This document shows, piece by piece, positions 7,931 to 17,061 of a DNA stretch of 64,000 bases. Position numbers and translations under genes: made by a program. The notes under the pieces are model-generated. The model was not told where the DNA came from and made no database searches. It saw only the letters and a list, made by a program, of their open reading frames with translations. Position 1 is the first letter of the stretch. Every line of letters begins with the position of its first letter. Source of the DNA: Schlegelella aquatica (lineage in GTDB: Bacteria; Pseudomonadota; Gammaproteobacteria; Burkholderiales; Burkholderiaceae_C); NCBI RefSeq assembly GCF_026013905.1, contig NZ_CP110257.1:558001-622000 (forward strand), given 5' to 3'.

Positions 7931-8691
7931 ACATCAAGACGGCGCTGCTCAACGGCGTGCAGACCATCGAGATCGCACGACCCGAGAAGAAGAACGCCCT
8001 GACGATGGCGATGTACGAGGCGATGGCGCAGGCGCTGCGCTCGGCGCAGGCCGACTCCGCGGTGCGCGCCGTCCTCATCACCGGGCAGCCCGGCATCTTC
8101 ACCTCGGGCAATGACCTGGAAGACTTCATGCAGCGCCCGCCTCAAGGGCTCGACTCGCCGGTGTTCCAGTTCATGCAGGCGCTGCTGGCCTGCGAGAAGC
8201 CGGTGGTCGTGGCCGTGACGGGCGCGGCCATCGGCATCGGTACGACCATGCTGCTGCACTGCGACCTGGTCTATGCGGCCGACGACGCGCGGTTCGCGAT
8301 GCCGTTCACCAGCCTGGGGCTGGTGGCCGAGTTCGCCTCCAGCCTGCTGGTGCCCCTGTATGCCGGCCATGTGAAGGCGGCCGAGAAGCTCTTGCTGGGC
8401 GACCCCTTCGGGGCGGAGGAGGCGCAGGAGATGCGGCTCGTCAATGCGATCCTGCCGGCCGCGGAGGTGGTGAACCACGCCCGCCGCGTGGCCGAGCGCT
8501 TCACGCAGCTGCCGCCGGCGGCCGTGCGCGAGACCAAGAAGCTCATGCGCCGCGCCCACGCGCAGTTGGTGCAGGAAACGATCGCGGTCGAGGGCGAGAT
8601 CTTCGGCCAGCGCCTGCGCAGCCCCGAGGCGCGCGAGGCCTTCCAGGCCTTCTTCGAGAAGCGCAAGCCCGATTTCACGAAGTTCCAGTAG
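7927..8691 (+). CDS. Enoyl-CoA hydratase/isomerase family protein
   Basis: This 254-residue crotonase-fold enzyme acts on CoA thioesters. It has the oxyanion-hole segments GNDLEDF and AVTGAAIGIGTTML, and LGLVAEFASSLLVP, in which the Glu occupies the position used by Delta3-Delta2-enoyl-CoA isomerases. The first hydratase Glu position is less clearly conserved, so isomerase activity or another crotonase reaction is as likely as hydration. It starts on an ATG inside the stop of the alpha/beta hydrolase (ATGA). It could help degrade unsaturated acyl chains alongside the upstream FadN/thiolase pair. Confidence 0.88.
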   Translation: MNIKTALLNGVQTIEIARPEKKNALTMAMYEAMAQALRSAQADSAVRAVLITGQPGIFTSGNDLEDFMQRPPQGLDSPVFQFMQALLACEKPVVVAVTGAAIGIGTTMLLHCDLVYAADDARFAMPFTSLGLVAEFASSLLVPLYAGHVKAAEKLLLGDPFGAEEAQEMRLVNAILPAAEVVNHARRVAERFTQLPPAAVRETKKLMRRAHAQLVQETIAVEGEIFGQRLRSPEAREAFQAFFEKRKPDFTKFQ

Positions 8692-8788
8692 CAAGAAGGC
8701 GGGCGACGCCGGGCAGCCGCGGCCTGACGAAGCGCACCTCCTCGCTCTCGGCGGGCACTTCGTTGCACCAACTCCCCGGCCGGCGTGC

Positions 8789-9913
8789 TCAGGCGACCTG
8801 CGGCGTGTGGCCGAGGCCGGCCGGGCGCCAGGCGCCTTCATCCCGCCAGGCGGTGCCCGCCCACGCCCCAGGGGTCGCGCGGGTGGGCCATTCAACCCGC
8901 AGCTGTCGGTAGATGTCGAGATAGCGCTCGGCCATGACCGGCGCGGTGAAGCGCGTGTCGAACACTTCGCGGCAGCGCCGGCGCTCGAGTTGGCCGACCC
9001 GTCGGGCGGCGGCGACGGCCTCCTCCATCGTGTCCACCACGAAGCCGGTCACGCCGTCGACCATCACCTCCGGCACGGAGCCGCAGCGGAAGGCGATGAC
9101 CGGTGTGCCGCACGCGAAAGCCTCGATCATGACCAGGCCGAAGGGCTCGGGCCAGTCGATGGGGAACAGCAGCGCGCGGGCGCGGCCGATGAACTCGTTC
9201 TTCTGACGGTCATCGATCTCGCCGACGAACTCGATGAGCCGGTCGTCCAGCCTCGGGCGGATCTGCTGCTCGAAGTAGCGGCGGTCGGCCTCGTCGACCT
9301 TGGCGGCGATGCGCAGCCGGGTGCCGCAGGCCTTGGAGATCTCGATCGCGCGGTCCACCCGCTTTTCCGGCGAGATGCGGCCGACGAACGCGAAGTAGTC
9401 GTCCGGCTGTGGCTGGAAGCGGTACAAGCCCCCGGGCAGGCCGTGATAGACCGTGCCCATCCAGCGCGCGTGCGGCAGCGGCTGGCGCTGATGGTCCGAG
9501 ATCGAGACCACCGGCACGTCGGCGAAATGCCGGTGCAGCGGGGCGAGGTCGGGCAGGTCCAGGCGCCCGTGGAAGGTCGTCAGGCACGGGGTCGGGCAGC
9601 GGCGTGCCATCGGGTAGTGCAGGAAATCGACGTGGAAATGGATCACGTCGAACCGGGCGGCCCGGCGGAACACCTCGTCGAGCATGATGGTGTGCCAGGG
9701 CAGCCAATCGGGGTGTCGCGGGTCCAGTCGCAGGCTGCGTTCCACGATGGGGACGAGCTCGGCCGAGGTGATGGAATCCCCGCTGGCGAACAGGGTGACG
9801 TCGTGGCCCATCGCGACCAGTGCTTCGGTCAGGTAGGACACGACCCGTTCGGTGCCTCCGTACGCCTTCGGCGGCACGCTTTCGAACAAGGGTGCGACCT
9901 GCGCAATCCTCAT
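8789..9913 (-). CDS. Glycosyltransferase family 4 protein
   Basis: The 374-residue protein is a GT-B retaining glycosyltransferase. The N-terminal domain starts MRIAQVAPLFE and has the glycine-rich acceptor-side loop KAYGGTERVV. The C-terminal domain has FVGRISPEKRVDRAIE, and PEPFGLVMIEAFACGTPVIA carries the E-x7-E motif that binds the nucleotide sugar. Two segments, GSVPEVMVDGVTGF and the RRCREVFDTRFT tail, complete the family pattern. It stands alone, with enoyl-CoA hydratase converging from the left and a divergent neighbour arrangement to the right, so the acceptor cannot be inferred. Donor is probably UDP- or GDP-sugar. Confidence 0.9.
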   Translation of the reverse strand: MRIAQVAPLFESVPPKAYGGTERVVSYLTEALVAMGHDVTLFASGDSITSAELVPIVERSLRLDPRHPDWLPWHTIMLDEVFRRAARFDVIHFHVDFLHYPMARRCPTPCLTTFHGRLDLPDLAPLHRHFADVPVVSISDHQRQPLPHARWMGTVYHGLPGGLYRFQPQPDDYFAFVGRISPEKRVDRAIEISKACGTRLRIAAKVDEADRRYFEQQIRPRLDDRLIEFVGEIDDRQKNEFIGRARALLFPIDWPEPFGLVMIEAFACGTPVIAFRCGSVPEVMVDGVTGFVVDTMEEAVAAARRVGQLERRRCREVFDTRFTAPVMAERYLDIYRQLRVEWPTRATPGAWAGTAWRDEGAWRPAGLGHTPQVA

Positions 9914-9968
9914 GCAGCCTCCGTCGTCGGTCGAAGCCGACGGCGAGATGAGGGCTGCCGTCCGGATT

Positions 9969-10388
9969 TCAAGAGCGGGGAATCTCCCGGGGCTTGCCCT
10001 CGCGGTCGATCGCGACGTACGTCAGATTGGCCTCGGTGACCTTGACGACCTGCAAGTCCGCCGGATTGCGCTCGGCATAGACCTCCACGTGCACCGTGAT
10101 GGACGTGCGGCCGATCCGCTCGACGCGGGCATAGAACGAGAGCAGATCACCGATGGAGACCGGCTGCTTGAAAATGAACTGGTTGACCGAAACGGTGGCG
10201 ATCCGGCCCTTGGCGATGCGCGCTGGCAGCACCGAGCCGGCCAGGTCCACCTGGGCCATGATCCAGCCGCCGAAGATGTCGCCGTTGGCATTGGCGTCGG
10301 CAGGCAAGGGCAGGACCCGCAGGACGAGTTCCATGTCATTGGGCAAACTGACGGGCAGGGTCGAGGCAGGGCTGGTAGGGTCGGGCAT
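9969..10388 (-). CDS. Hotdog-fold acyl-CoA thioesterase (YciA-like)
   Basis: This 139-residue protein is a single hotdog domain of the acyl-CoA thioesterase family. It carries the characteristic NANGDIFGGWIMAQVD segment (catalytic Asn/Asp region and central helix) and SVNQFIFKQPVSIGDLL. The length matches YciA-type enzymes that hydrolyse a broad range of acyl-CoAs to free acid and CoA. The ATG at 10388 lies 42 bp from the divergent ABC exporter ATG, so both promoters share that short gap. It could balance CoA pools beside the fatty-acid genes, but no operon link is seen. Confidence 0.9.
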   Translation of the reverse strand: MPDPTSPASTLPVSLPNDMELVLRVLPLPADANANGDIFGGWIMAQVDLAGSVLPARIAKGRIATVSVNQFIFKQPVSIGDLLSFYARVERIGRTSITVHVEVYAERNPADLQVVKVTEANLTYVAIDREGKPREIPRS

Positions 10389-10430
10389 CGGCACCACTTG
10401 ACGAAGTATTCGACACATGGATTGTCCACG

Positions 10431-12263
10431 ATGCGCCGTGCAGCAATGAGCTTGCCCGAGGTGGCCCCGCCCCCCGCCGCCGGTCCCCGCTCCGACTGGG
10501 GCACCCTGCGGCGGCTGTTCCCCTACCTCTGGCGTTACCGCTGGCGGGTGACCATCGCGCTGGCCTTCCTCGTGGGGGCCAAACTCGCCAACGTGGGCGT
10601 GCCCTTGCTGCTCAAGCGGCTGGTGGATGCGCTGTCCATCGCGCCCGGCGATCCGCGCGCTTTCGTGGTGGTGCCGGTGGGCCTGCTCGTCGCGTATGGT
10701 GCCCTGCGCCTGGCCACCTCGCTTTTCACCGAGTTGCGCGAGCTGGTCTTCGCCAAGGCCACCGAGGGCGCGGCGCGCAGCATCTCGCTGGAGGTGTTCC
10801 GCCATCTCCATGCGCTCAGCCTGCGCTTCCACCTGGAGCGGCAGACGGGCGGCATGACGCGCGACATCGAACGCGGCACGCGCGCGGTGCATTCGCTGAT
10901 CTCGTACTCGCTCTACAGCATCTTGCCGACGATCATCGAAGTGGCCCTGGTGCTGGCGCTGCTGGGCACGCGCTTCGACCTGTGGTTCGTCTGGATCACC
11001 GTCACCGCGCTGGTGGCCTACATCGCGTTCACCGTGAGCGTGACGGAGTGGCGCACGCAGTTCCGTCGCCAGATGAACGAGCTCGACTCCAAGGCTCACA
11101 CGCGCGCCATCGACTCGCTGCTCAACTACGAGACGGTCAAGTACTTCAACAACGAGGACTTCGAGGCGCGCCGCTACGACGAGAGCCTCGAGCGGCTGCG
11201 GCGCGCGGCACTGAAGTCGCAATCCACGCTGTCGCTGCTCAACGCCGGCCAGCAGCTCATCATCGCCGTGGCGCTGATCGCCATGCTGTGGCGGGCCACC
11301 GAGGGCGTGGTCGCGGGCACCATGACGCTGGGCGACCTGGTCATGATCAACGCCTTCATGATCCAGCTGTACATCCCGCTCAACTTCCTCGGCGTGGTCT
11401 ATCGCGAGATCAAGCAGTCGCTGACCGACTTGGACCGCATGTTCGGCCTGCTCGACCGCGAGCGCGAGGTGGCCGACGCGCCCGATGCGACGGAGTTGGT
11501 GGTCCGCGAGGGCGTGGTTCGTTTCGAAGACGTGCACTTCGGGTACGACCCGGCCCGGCCCATCCTCAAGGGCGTGAGTTTCGAGATTCCGGCCGGCCGC
11601 ACGGTCGCGGTGGTCGGCCCTTCGGGCGCGGGCAAGTCGACGCTCGCACGTCTGCTCTTTCGCTTCTACGATGTGCAAGGCGGCCGCATCACGATCGACG
11701 GGCAGGATCTCAAGCGCGTGACCCAAGCGAGCCTGCGGCGCCAGATCGGCATCGTGCCGCAGGACACGGTGCTCTTCAACGACACGATCGAGTACAACAT
11801 CGCCTACGGCCGGCCCGGGGCCACGCGGGAGGAGGTGGAGGCCGCGGCGCGGGCTGCGCACATCCACGACTTCATTGCATCCACGCCGCAGGGCTACGAC
11901 ACGATGGTGGGCGAGCGCGGGCTCAAGCTGTCGGGCGGCGAGAAGCAGCGGGTCGCAATCGCGCGCACGCTGCTCAAGAACCCACCGATCCTGATCTTCG
12001 ACGAAGCGACCTCGGCGCTCGACTCGGCAAACGAGCGCGCGATCCAGGCCGAGCTGGCCTGCGCCGCGCGCAACAAGACGGCGCTGGTGATCGCCCACCG
12101 CTTGTCCACGGTGGTCGATGCACACGAGATCCTGGTGCTGGAGGACGGCCGCATCGTCGAGCGGGGCCGCCACCATGATCTGCTCGCCCGGGGCGGGCGG
12201 TACGCGCGCATGTGGGCCATGCAGCAAAGCGCCTCCTCCGAGGAGAAGGCGGTCGGGGGGTGA
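10431..12263 (+). CDS. ABC transporter ATP-binding/permease protein of the Atm1/HMT type
   Basis: This 610-residue half-transporter has an N-terminal membrane domain of about six helices (residues 30-320) and a C-terminal ATPase. Walker A is GPSGAGKSTLARLL, the Q-loop is in IGIVPQDTVLFNDT, the signature is LSGGEKQRVAIARTLL, and Walker B is ILIFDEATSALD. VGERGLKLSGGEKQR and the membrane-domain wording (QLYIPLNFLGVVYREIKQS) are those of the Atm1/HMT1 family, exporters of glutathione-linked sulfur, metal or persulfide species. ATG 10431 is used; ATG 10446 is also possible. It works as a homodimer in the inner membrane. Substrate is inferred from family only. Confidence 0.92.
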   Translation: MRRAAMSLPEVAPPPAAGPRSDWGTLRRLFPYLWRYRWRVTIALAFLVGAKLANVGVPLLLKRLVDALSIAPGDPRAFVVVPVGLLVAYGALRLATSLFTELRELVFAKATEGAARSISLEVFRHLHALSLRFHLERQTGGMTRDIERGTRAVHSLISYSLYSILPTIIEVALVLALLGTRFDLWFVWITVTALVAYIAFTVSVTEWRTQFRRQMNELDSKAHTRAIDSLLNYETVKYFNNEDFEARRYDESLERLRRAALKSQSTLSLLNAGQQLIIAVALIAMLWRATEGVVAGTMTLGDLVMINAFMIQLYIPLNFLGVVYREIKQSLTDLDRMFGLLDREREVADAPDATELVVREGVVRFEDVHFGYDPARPILKGVSFEIPAGRTVAVVGPSGAGKSTLARLLFRFYDVQGGRITIDGQDLKRVTQASLRRQIGIVPQDTVLFNDTIEYNIAYGRPGATREEVEAAARAAHIHDFIASTPQGYDTMVGERGLKLSGGEKQRVAIARTLLKNPPILIFDEATSALDSANERAIQAELACAARNKTALVIAHRLSTVVDAHEILVLEDGRIVERGRHHDLLARGGRYARMWAMQQSASSEEKAVGG

Positions 12264-12397
12264 ACGCACCCCCTCCGAGGGGCGAAGAGTCGGCGGTCGC
12301 GCAACGGTGCGCTGCGCTCGCACGTCGGACACCGCTCGGTGCGCCGTGCGCCGCCAGACAGGGCGGCATCAGGGGCCGAAGCCGTTCCCCCGCGCAG

Positions 12398-12634
12398 TCA
12401 CTCGCGCTCGGCGTCCGGGGCTTCGTCGGCGGGCGTCTCGACCGCGTCCGGCCCCTCGTCGGCGCGGATCTCCACCGCGTCCGGTGCATCGGGCTGGTCC
12501 GCCGCGGCCTCGGGCGTTTCAGCCGTGGCCGCTCCGTGCTTCTGTTCGGCGCGGCGCTTGAGTTTCTCTTCCTTCTTGCGCTTTTTCGCCAGTTCGCGCT
12601 GGCGCTTCTCGAACGCGTAGTTGGGCGTGGGCAA
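12398..12634 (-). CDS. Small highly charged hypothetical protein, TTG start
   Basis: A frame of 78 residues opens with a TTG at 12634 preceded by the purine-rich AGGAAGGAACGG. The start gives MPTPNYAFEKRQRELAKKRK, then a Lys/Arg-rich coiled stretch, then an acidic Ala/Asp/Glu/Pro tail with a repeated DAVE-x-(R/P)ADE unit. Short proteins with this PNYAFEKRQREL opening are, to my knowledge, widespread and conserved in Burkholderiales with no assigned role. An upstream ATG at 12712 would add a poor-quality extension. It lies between the convergent ABC exporter and the divergent yaeQ. Nucleic-acid binding is conceivable from the charge pattern but unproven. Confidence 0.65.
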   Translation of the reverse strand: MPTPNYAFEKRQRELAKKRKKEEKLKRRAEQKHGAATAETPEAAADQPDAPDAVEIRADEGPDAVETPADEAPDAERE

Positions 12635-12726
12635 ATCCGTTCCTTCCTCGTGCGCCGGGTGCGCCTGGTGTCGTTGCACCCCCATCCTACGCCTGCTCAG
12701 GCGGCTTGCCATGTCAGACTGTGGGG

Positions 12727-13269
12727 ATGGCTCTCAAATCCACCGTCTTCAAGGTCGACCTGCAGGTCGCCGACATGGACCGCGGCTACTACGCCGATCA
12801 CGCGTTGACCCTCGCCCGTCATCCTTCGGAGAACGACGAACGCCTGATGGCGCGGGTGCTCGCCTTCGCGCTGCATGCGCACGAGCGGCTGGCCTTTGCC
12901 AACGGGCTCACGGACACCGACGAGCCCGACCTCTGGCGTCGCGACCTCACCGGCCAGGTGGAGCTGTGGATCGACGTCGGGCAGCCGGAGGAGAAACTGG
13001 TGCGTCGGGCGGCGCACCGGGCGCAGCAGGTCGTCGTGCTGAGCTTCGGGCGCCAGGCCCCGGTGTGGTGGGCGCAGAACCGCACCCTGCTCGAACGACT
13101 GCCGCACTTGCGCGTCCTGCACGTGCGGCCGGCCAGCATCGAGGCGCTTGCCGCGCTGGTGGAGCGGACGCTGCGACTGCAATGCACCGTCCAAGACGGG
13201 CAGGTCTGGCTCGGTCACGAGCGCCAGACGGTGGAGGTGGAGATCGAGGAGTGGAAAGCCCCGCGCTGA
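12727..13269 (+). CDS. yaeQ: YaeQ family protein
   Basis: The 180-residue protein matches YaeQ across its whole length: MALKSTVFKVDLQVADMDRGYY at the start, HPSENDERLMARVLAFALHA, PDLWRRDLTGQVELWIDVGQPEE in the middle. YaeQ has a compact fold related to PD-(D/E)xK nucleases; the E-x-W-I-D-V-G-x-P-x-E stretch carries the acidic residues of that core. No biochemical role is firmly established. ATG 12727 is preferred because the family starts exactly there; an ATG 21 bp upstream is also in frame. It converges on yitT. Confidence 0.92.
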   Translation: MALKSTVFKVDLQVADMDRGYYADHALTLARHPSENDERLMARVLAFALHAHERLAFANGLTDTDEPDLWRRDLTGQVELWIDVGQPEEKLVRRAAHRAQQVVVLSFGRQAPVWWAQNRTLLERLPHLRVLHVRPASIEALAALVERTLRLQCTVQDGQVWLGHERQTVEVEIEEWKAPR

Positions 13270-13290
13270 CCGTCTGGGGCGAGGCGCCTC

Positions 13291-13908
13291 TCACATCGCG
13301 ACGTAACGCCCCGGCTTGTGGTTGATCGCCAGGATGAGGTTGAGCGCCACGGCGCCCACCACCGAGTAGACCACCCGCTGCGGGTCGACGATCGCAAAAG
13401 CGGCGGCCACGATCGCGCAGTCGATGGCCATCTGCACCTTCCCGGCCCGCCATCCCCGGCTGTCCTGGAGGTAGAGGGCCAGGATGCCCACCCCGCCCAG
13501 GCTCGCCCGGTGGCGGAACAGCATCAGGAATCCCGCGCCCATCAGCAGCCCGCCCATCACCGCGGCATAGGCCGGCGTGAGGGCCTGGAACCCGATGACC
13601 CATGGCTGCAGTTCGGTGAACACCGACAGCAGCGCGACGGCGACGAAGGTCTTGACGGTGAAGGCCGCCCCCATACGCCGCCACGCGAGCCAGTAGAAGG
13701 GCAGGTTCAGCACGAAGAACACCGCGCCGAAGCTCCAGCCGGTGGCGTAGTGGAGCAGGAAGGCCAGCCCCGCCGTGCCGCCGGTGAGCAGGCCGGCGTG
13801 CTTGAACAGCGCGACGCCCAGCGCAATGAAGAGGGTGCCCGTCACGAGGGCTTGGGCGTCCTCGAAGGCGGTGTGGCGTTCGACGGCAAGGGCGGGGTGG
13901 GCCGACAT
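13291..13908 (-). CDS. YitT family membrane protein
   Basis: This 205-residue integral membrane protein belongs to the YitT (DUF161) family. About five or six hydrophobic segments are visible, including LVTGTLFIALGVALF, the glycine-rich LLTGGTAGLAFLLHYATG, and LGGVGILALYLQ. The cytoplasmic DUF2179 tail found in Bacillus members is missing, which is usual for short proteobacterial forms. Substrate or role is unknown; transporter function has been suggested for the family. It ends convergently 21 bp from yaeQ and lies just downstream of msrQ on the same strand. Confidence 0.88.
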   Translation of the reverse strand: MSAHPALAVERHTAFEDAQALVTGTLFIALGVALFKHAGLLTGGTAGLAFLLHYATGWSFGAVFFVLNLPFYWLAWRRMGAAFTVKTFVAVALLSVFTELQPWVIGFQALTPAYAAVMGGLLMGAGFLMLFRHRASLGGVGILALYLQDSRGWRAGKVQMAIDCAIVAAAFAIVDPQRVVYSVVGAVALNLILAINHKPGRYVAM

Positions 13909-13982
13909 GGGGCGGCAACGCGGGGGGGGCTGCGATGTCGCTGCAGTGTAGGGCCGTCCGGCCTGCGGACGGCTGCGGTGCG

Positions 13983-14600
13983 TCAAGCCCGGCGTGTGGC
14001 GGCCGGCCCAGCCCGGCGGGCACGCGCCAGTCGGGCCATCAGCAGCACCGCGACGATCGTCGCGTAGACATACACCTCGGCGAAGTCGTTCTTGCCCGCC
14101 CGCATCCAATAGAAGTGCAGCAGCGCCAGAGGCGCGATCACGTAGACGAGGCGATGCAGCCGCTGCCAGCGGGCCGCACCGAGCGCGCGGATCGCCCGGT
14201 TGAAGGAGGTGGCCGCCAGCGGCAGCAACCCGAGCAGGGCGGCGAAGCCCACCAGGATGAAGGGTCTTTTGCCGATGTCGCGCAGGATGTCGTCGAGGTA
14301 CAGGCCCATATCGAGCCAGGCGTAGGCCAGGAAGTGCAGCACTGCGTAGAAGAAGCTCGCCACGCCCAGCATACGCCGGAAGCGCGCCAGCGCATGCCAG
14401 CCGGTCCACAGCCGCAGCGGCGTGACGGCCAGCGTGAGGCACAGCAACCGCAGCGCCCAGTCGCCGAGCGACCGGATGAGGGCCTCCGCCGGGTTGGCCC
14501 CGAGCTGGCCGGCCGCGGCGCCCCACAGCAGCGTCGCACCGGGCGCGCACAGCAGCACGAGCGCGAGCGGCTTGGCCAGCGGGTGCAACAGCAGATGCAT
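13983..14600 (-). CDS. msrQ: Protein-methionine-sulfoxide reductase heme-binding subunit MsrQ
   Basis: This 205-residue polytopic membrane protein is the heme b subunit (YedZ) that passes electrons from the quinone pool or flavin reductase to periplasmic MsrP. Six hydrophobic helices and conserved histidines are visible, e.g. FYAVLHFLAYAWLD, RLHRLVYVIAPLALLHFYWMR, and the loop DDILRDIGKRPFI typical of MsrQ. Its ATG lies 19 bp after the msrP stop, so the two form one transcription unit. The pair repairs oxidised methionine in periplasmic proteins. Confidence 0.93.
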   Translation of the reverse strand: MHLLLHPLAKPLALVLLCAPGATLLWGAAAGQLGANPAEALIRSLGDWALRLLCLTLAVTPLRLWTGWHALARFRRMLGVASFFYAVLHFLAYAWLDMGLYLDDILRDIGKRPFILVGFAALLGLLPLAATSFNRAIRALGAARWQRLHRLVYVIAPLALLHFYWMRAGKNDFAEVYVYATIVAVLLMARLARARRAGPAATRRA

Positions 14601-14619
14601 CGCCCGGCCGCCGCGGCGG

Positions 14620-15618
<999 letters not shown>

Positions 15619-15723
15619 GGCGGCCCTTTCCGGACGGCGGTGTCCTCGTTGGAAGCCGCTAGTGTGCGTCGGTTCCGCGCAGGATGCACCGGGCGCGCCG
15701 GAAGGCGGGGCGCCCGGGCCGCG

Positions 15724-17061
15724 TCAGAGCTCGCCGTAGGAGTGCAGCCCCGAGAGGAACATGTTCACGCCGAGGAACGCGAAGGTGGTGACGGCCAGGC
15801 CCACCAGGGCCCACCACGCCGCGACCGTGCCGCGCAACCCCTTCATCAGCCGCATGTGCAGCCAGGCGGCGTAGTTGAGCCAGACGATCAGCGCCCAGGT
15901 CTCCTTCGGGTCCCAGCTCCAGTAGCCGCCCCAGGCCTCGGCCGCCCACAGCGCGCCCAGGATGGTGGCGATCGTGAAGAACGCGAAGCCCACCGCGATG
16001 GACTTGTACATCACGTCGTCGAGCACCTCCAGCGCCGGCAGGCGCTCGGCGATGCGGCGCCGGGCCAGGAGAATGCCGCCGACGGCCAAGGCCGACACGC
16101 CGAAATAGACCATCCAGTAGGCACTGCCGCCCTCGCCGGAGCGCCGAAACACCAGCGGCTCGAAGCACAGCACCACACCGAGCAGCCACAGCGGCGCCAG
16201 GCGCCACCAGCGCGTCTCGCCGGCCTGTTGCTTGATGAGGTAGGCGAACGCCACCATCGCGGCGAGCGCGAAGGTGCCGTAGCCGATGAAGTTGGCGGGC
16301 ACGTGCAGCTTCATCCACCAGCTCTGCAGCGCCGGCACCAGCGGCTGAATCTCGTGCGCCCCCCGCACGACCGTGTACCACAGCAGGAAGCCCACCGCGG
16401 CGCTCACGATCAGCATGGCGAAGGCGCCCAGGGCCCGCGTGCGGTACTGGTCTTCGTAGTAGAGGTAGAAGAGCGCGGTCAGCCAGCAAAACAGCACGAA
16501 CACTTCGTACAGGTTGCTCACCGGGATGTGGCCGATGTCGGGGGCGATCTGGTGGCTTTCGAACCACCGCACCAGCGTGCCGATCAACGCCATCGTGACC
16601 GCCGCCCAGGCGAGCTTCGAGCCGATCCGCTCGGCGGTGGCACCGCGCTCGCGGGCGAAGTAGCCGATCCAGTAGAACACCGTGCTCATGAAGAACAGCA
16701 CGCTCATCCAGAGGATGGCGCTCTGGCTGGAGAGGAAGTACTTGAGCAGAAAGACGTTCTCGCCGGCGGCCAAGTCGGCCCCGAAGGCGTCGTGCACGCG
16801 CGCATACAGCCCGATCGCCAGCAACGAGGCGGCGCCGACTGCGAGCATCAGCACGCGCAACGGCGGCCAGAACCAGCCCAGGCCGATCACGGCCGGCACG
16901 GCACCGATCAGGATGCCCTTCTCGTAGACGTCCATCGAGGCGCCGTAGCGCGAGAAAGCCACCGCCGCGCCGACGACTGCCAGCACTGCAAAGAGCCAGT
17001 CCAACCAGGTGCGGCGCGCGAAATAGCCGGGCGCGTCGAGTTGCAGGGTGGTCGTGTTCAT
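15724..17061 (-). CDS. ccsB: Cytochrome c biogenesis protein CcsB/ResC (System II heme handling)
   Basis: The 445-residue membrane protein is the CcsA-type heme-handling half of System II cytochrome c synthase. The tryptophan-rich heme-binding loop is visible as WGGYWSWDPKETWAL, followed by LNYAAWLH with a conserved His, and further periplasmic histidines occur in VPANFIGYGTF and ISNLYEVF-type segments. About ten to twelve hydrophobic helices fit. Its ATG overlaps the resB stop by 4 nt, so translation is coupled. With ResB it should attach heme to apocytochromes such as the cytochrome c4 encoded upstream. Confidence 0.93.
   Translation of the reverse strand: MNTTTLQLDAPGYFARRTWLDWLFAVLAVVGAAVAFSRYGASMDVYEKGILIGAVPAVIGLGWFWPPLRVLMLAVGAASLLAIGLYARVHDAFGADLAAGENVFLLKYFLSSQSAILWMSVLFFMSTVFYWIGYFARERGATAERIGSKLAWAAVTMALIGTLVRWFESHQIAPDIGHIPVSNLYEVFVLFCWLTALFYLYYEDQYRTRALGAFAMLIVSAAVGFLLWYTVVRGAHEIQPLVPALQSWWMKLHVPANFIGYGTFALAAMVAFAYLIKQQAGETRWWRLAPLWLLGVVLCFEPLVFRRSGEGGSAYWMVYFGVSALAVGGILLARRRIAERLPALEVLDDVMYKSIAVGFAFFTIATILGALWAAEAWGGYWSWDPKETWALIVWLNYAAWLHMRLMKGLRGTVAAWWALVGLAVTTFAFLGVNMFLSGLHSYGEL

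Noticed and set aside
8692..8788. Continuation of the glycosyltransferase reading frame past its stop
   Set aside because: The residues after the stop look weakly protein-like but have no homologous motif, and the preceding protein is full length.
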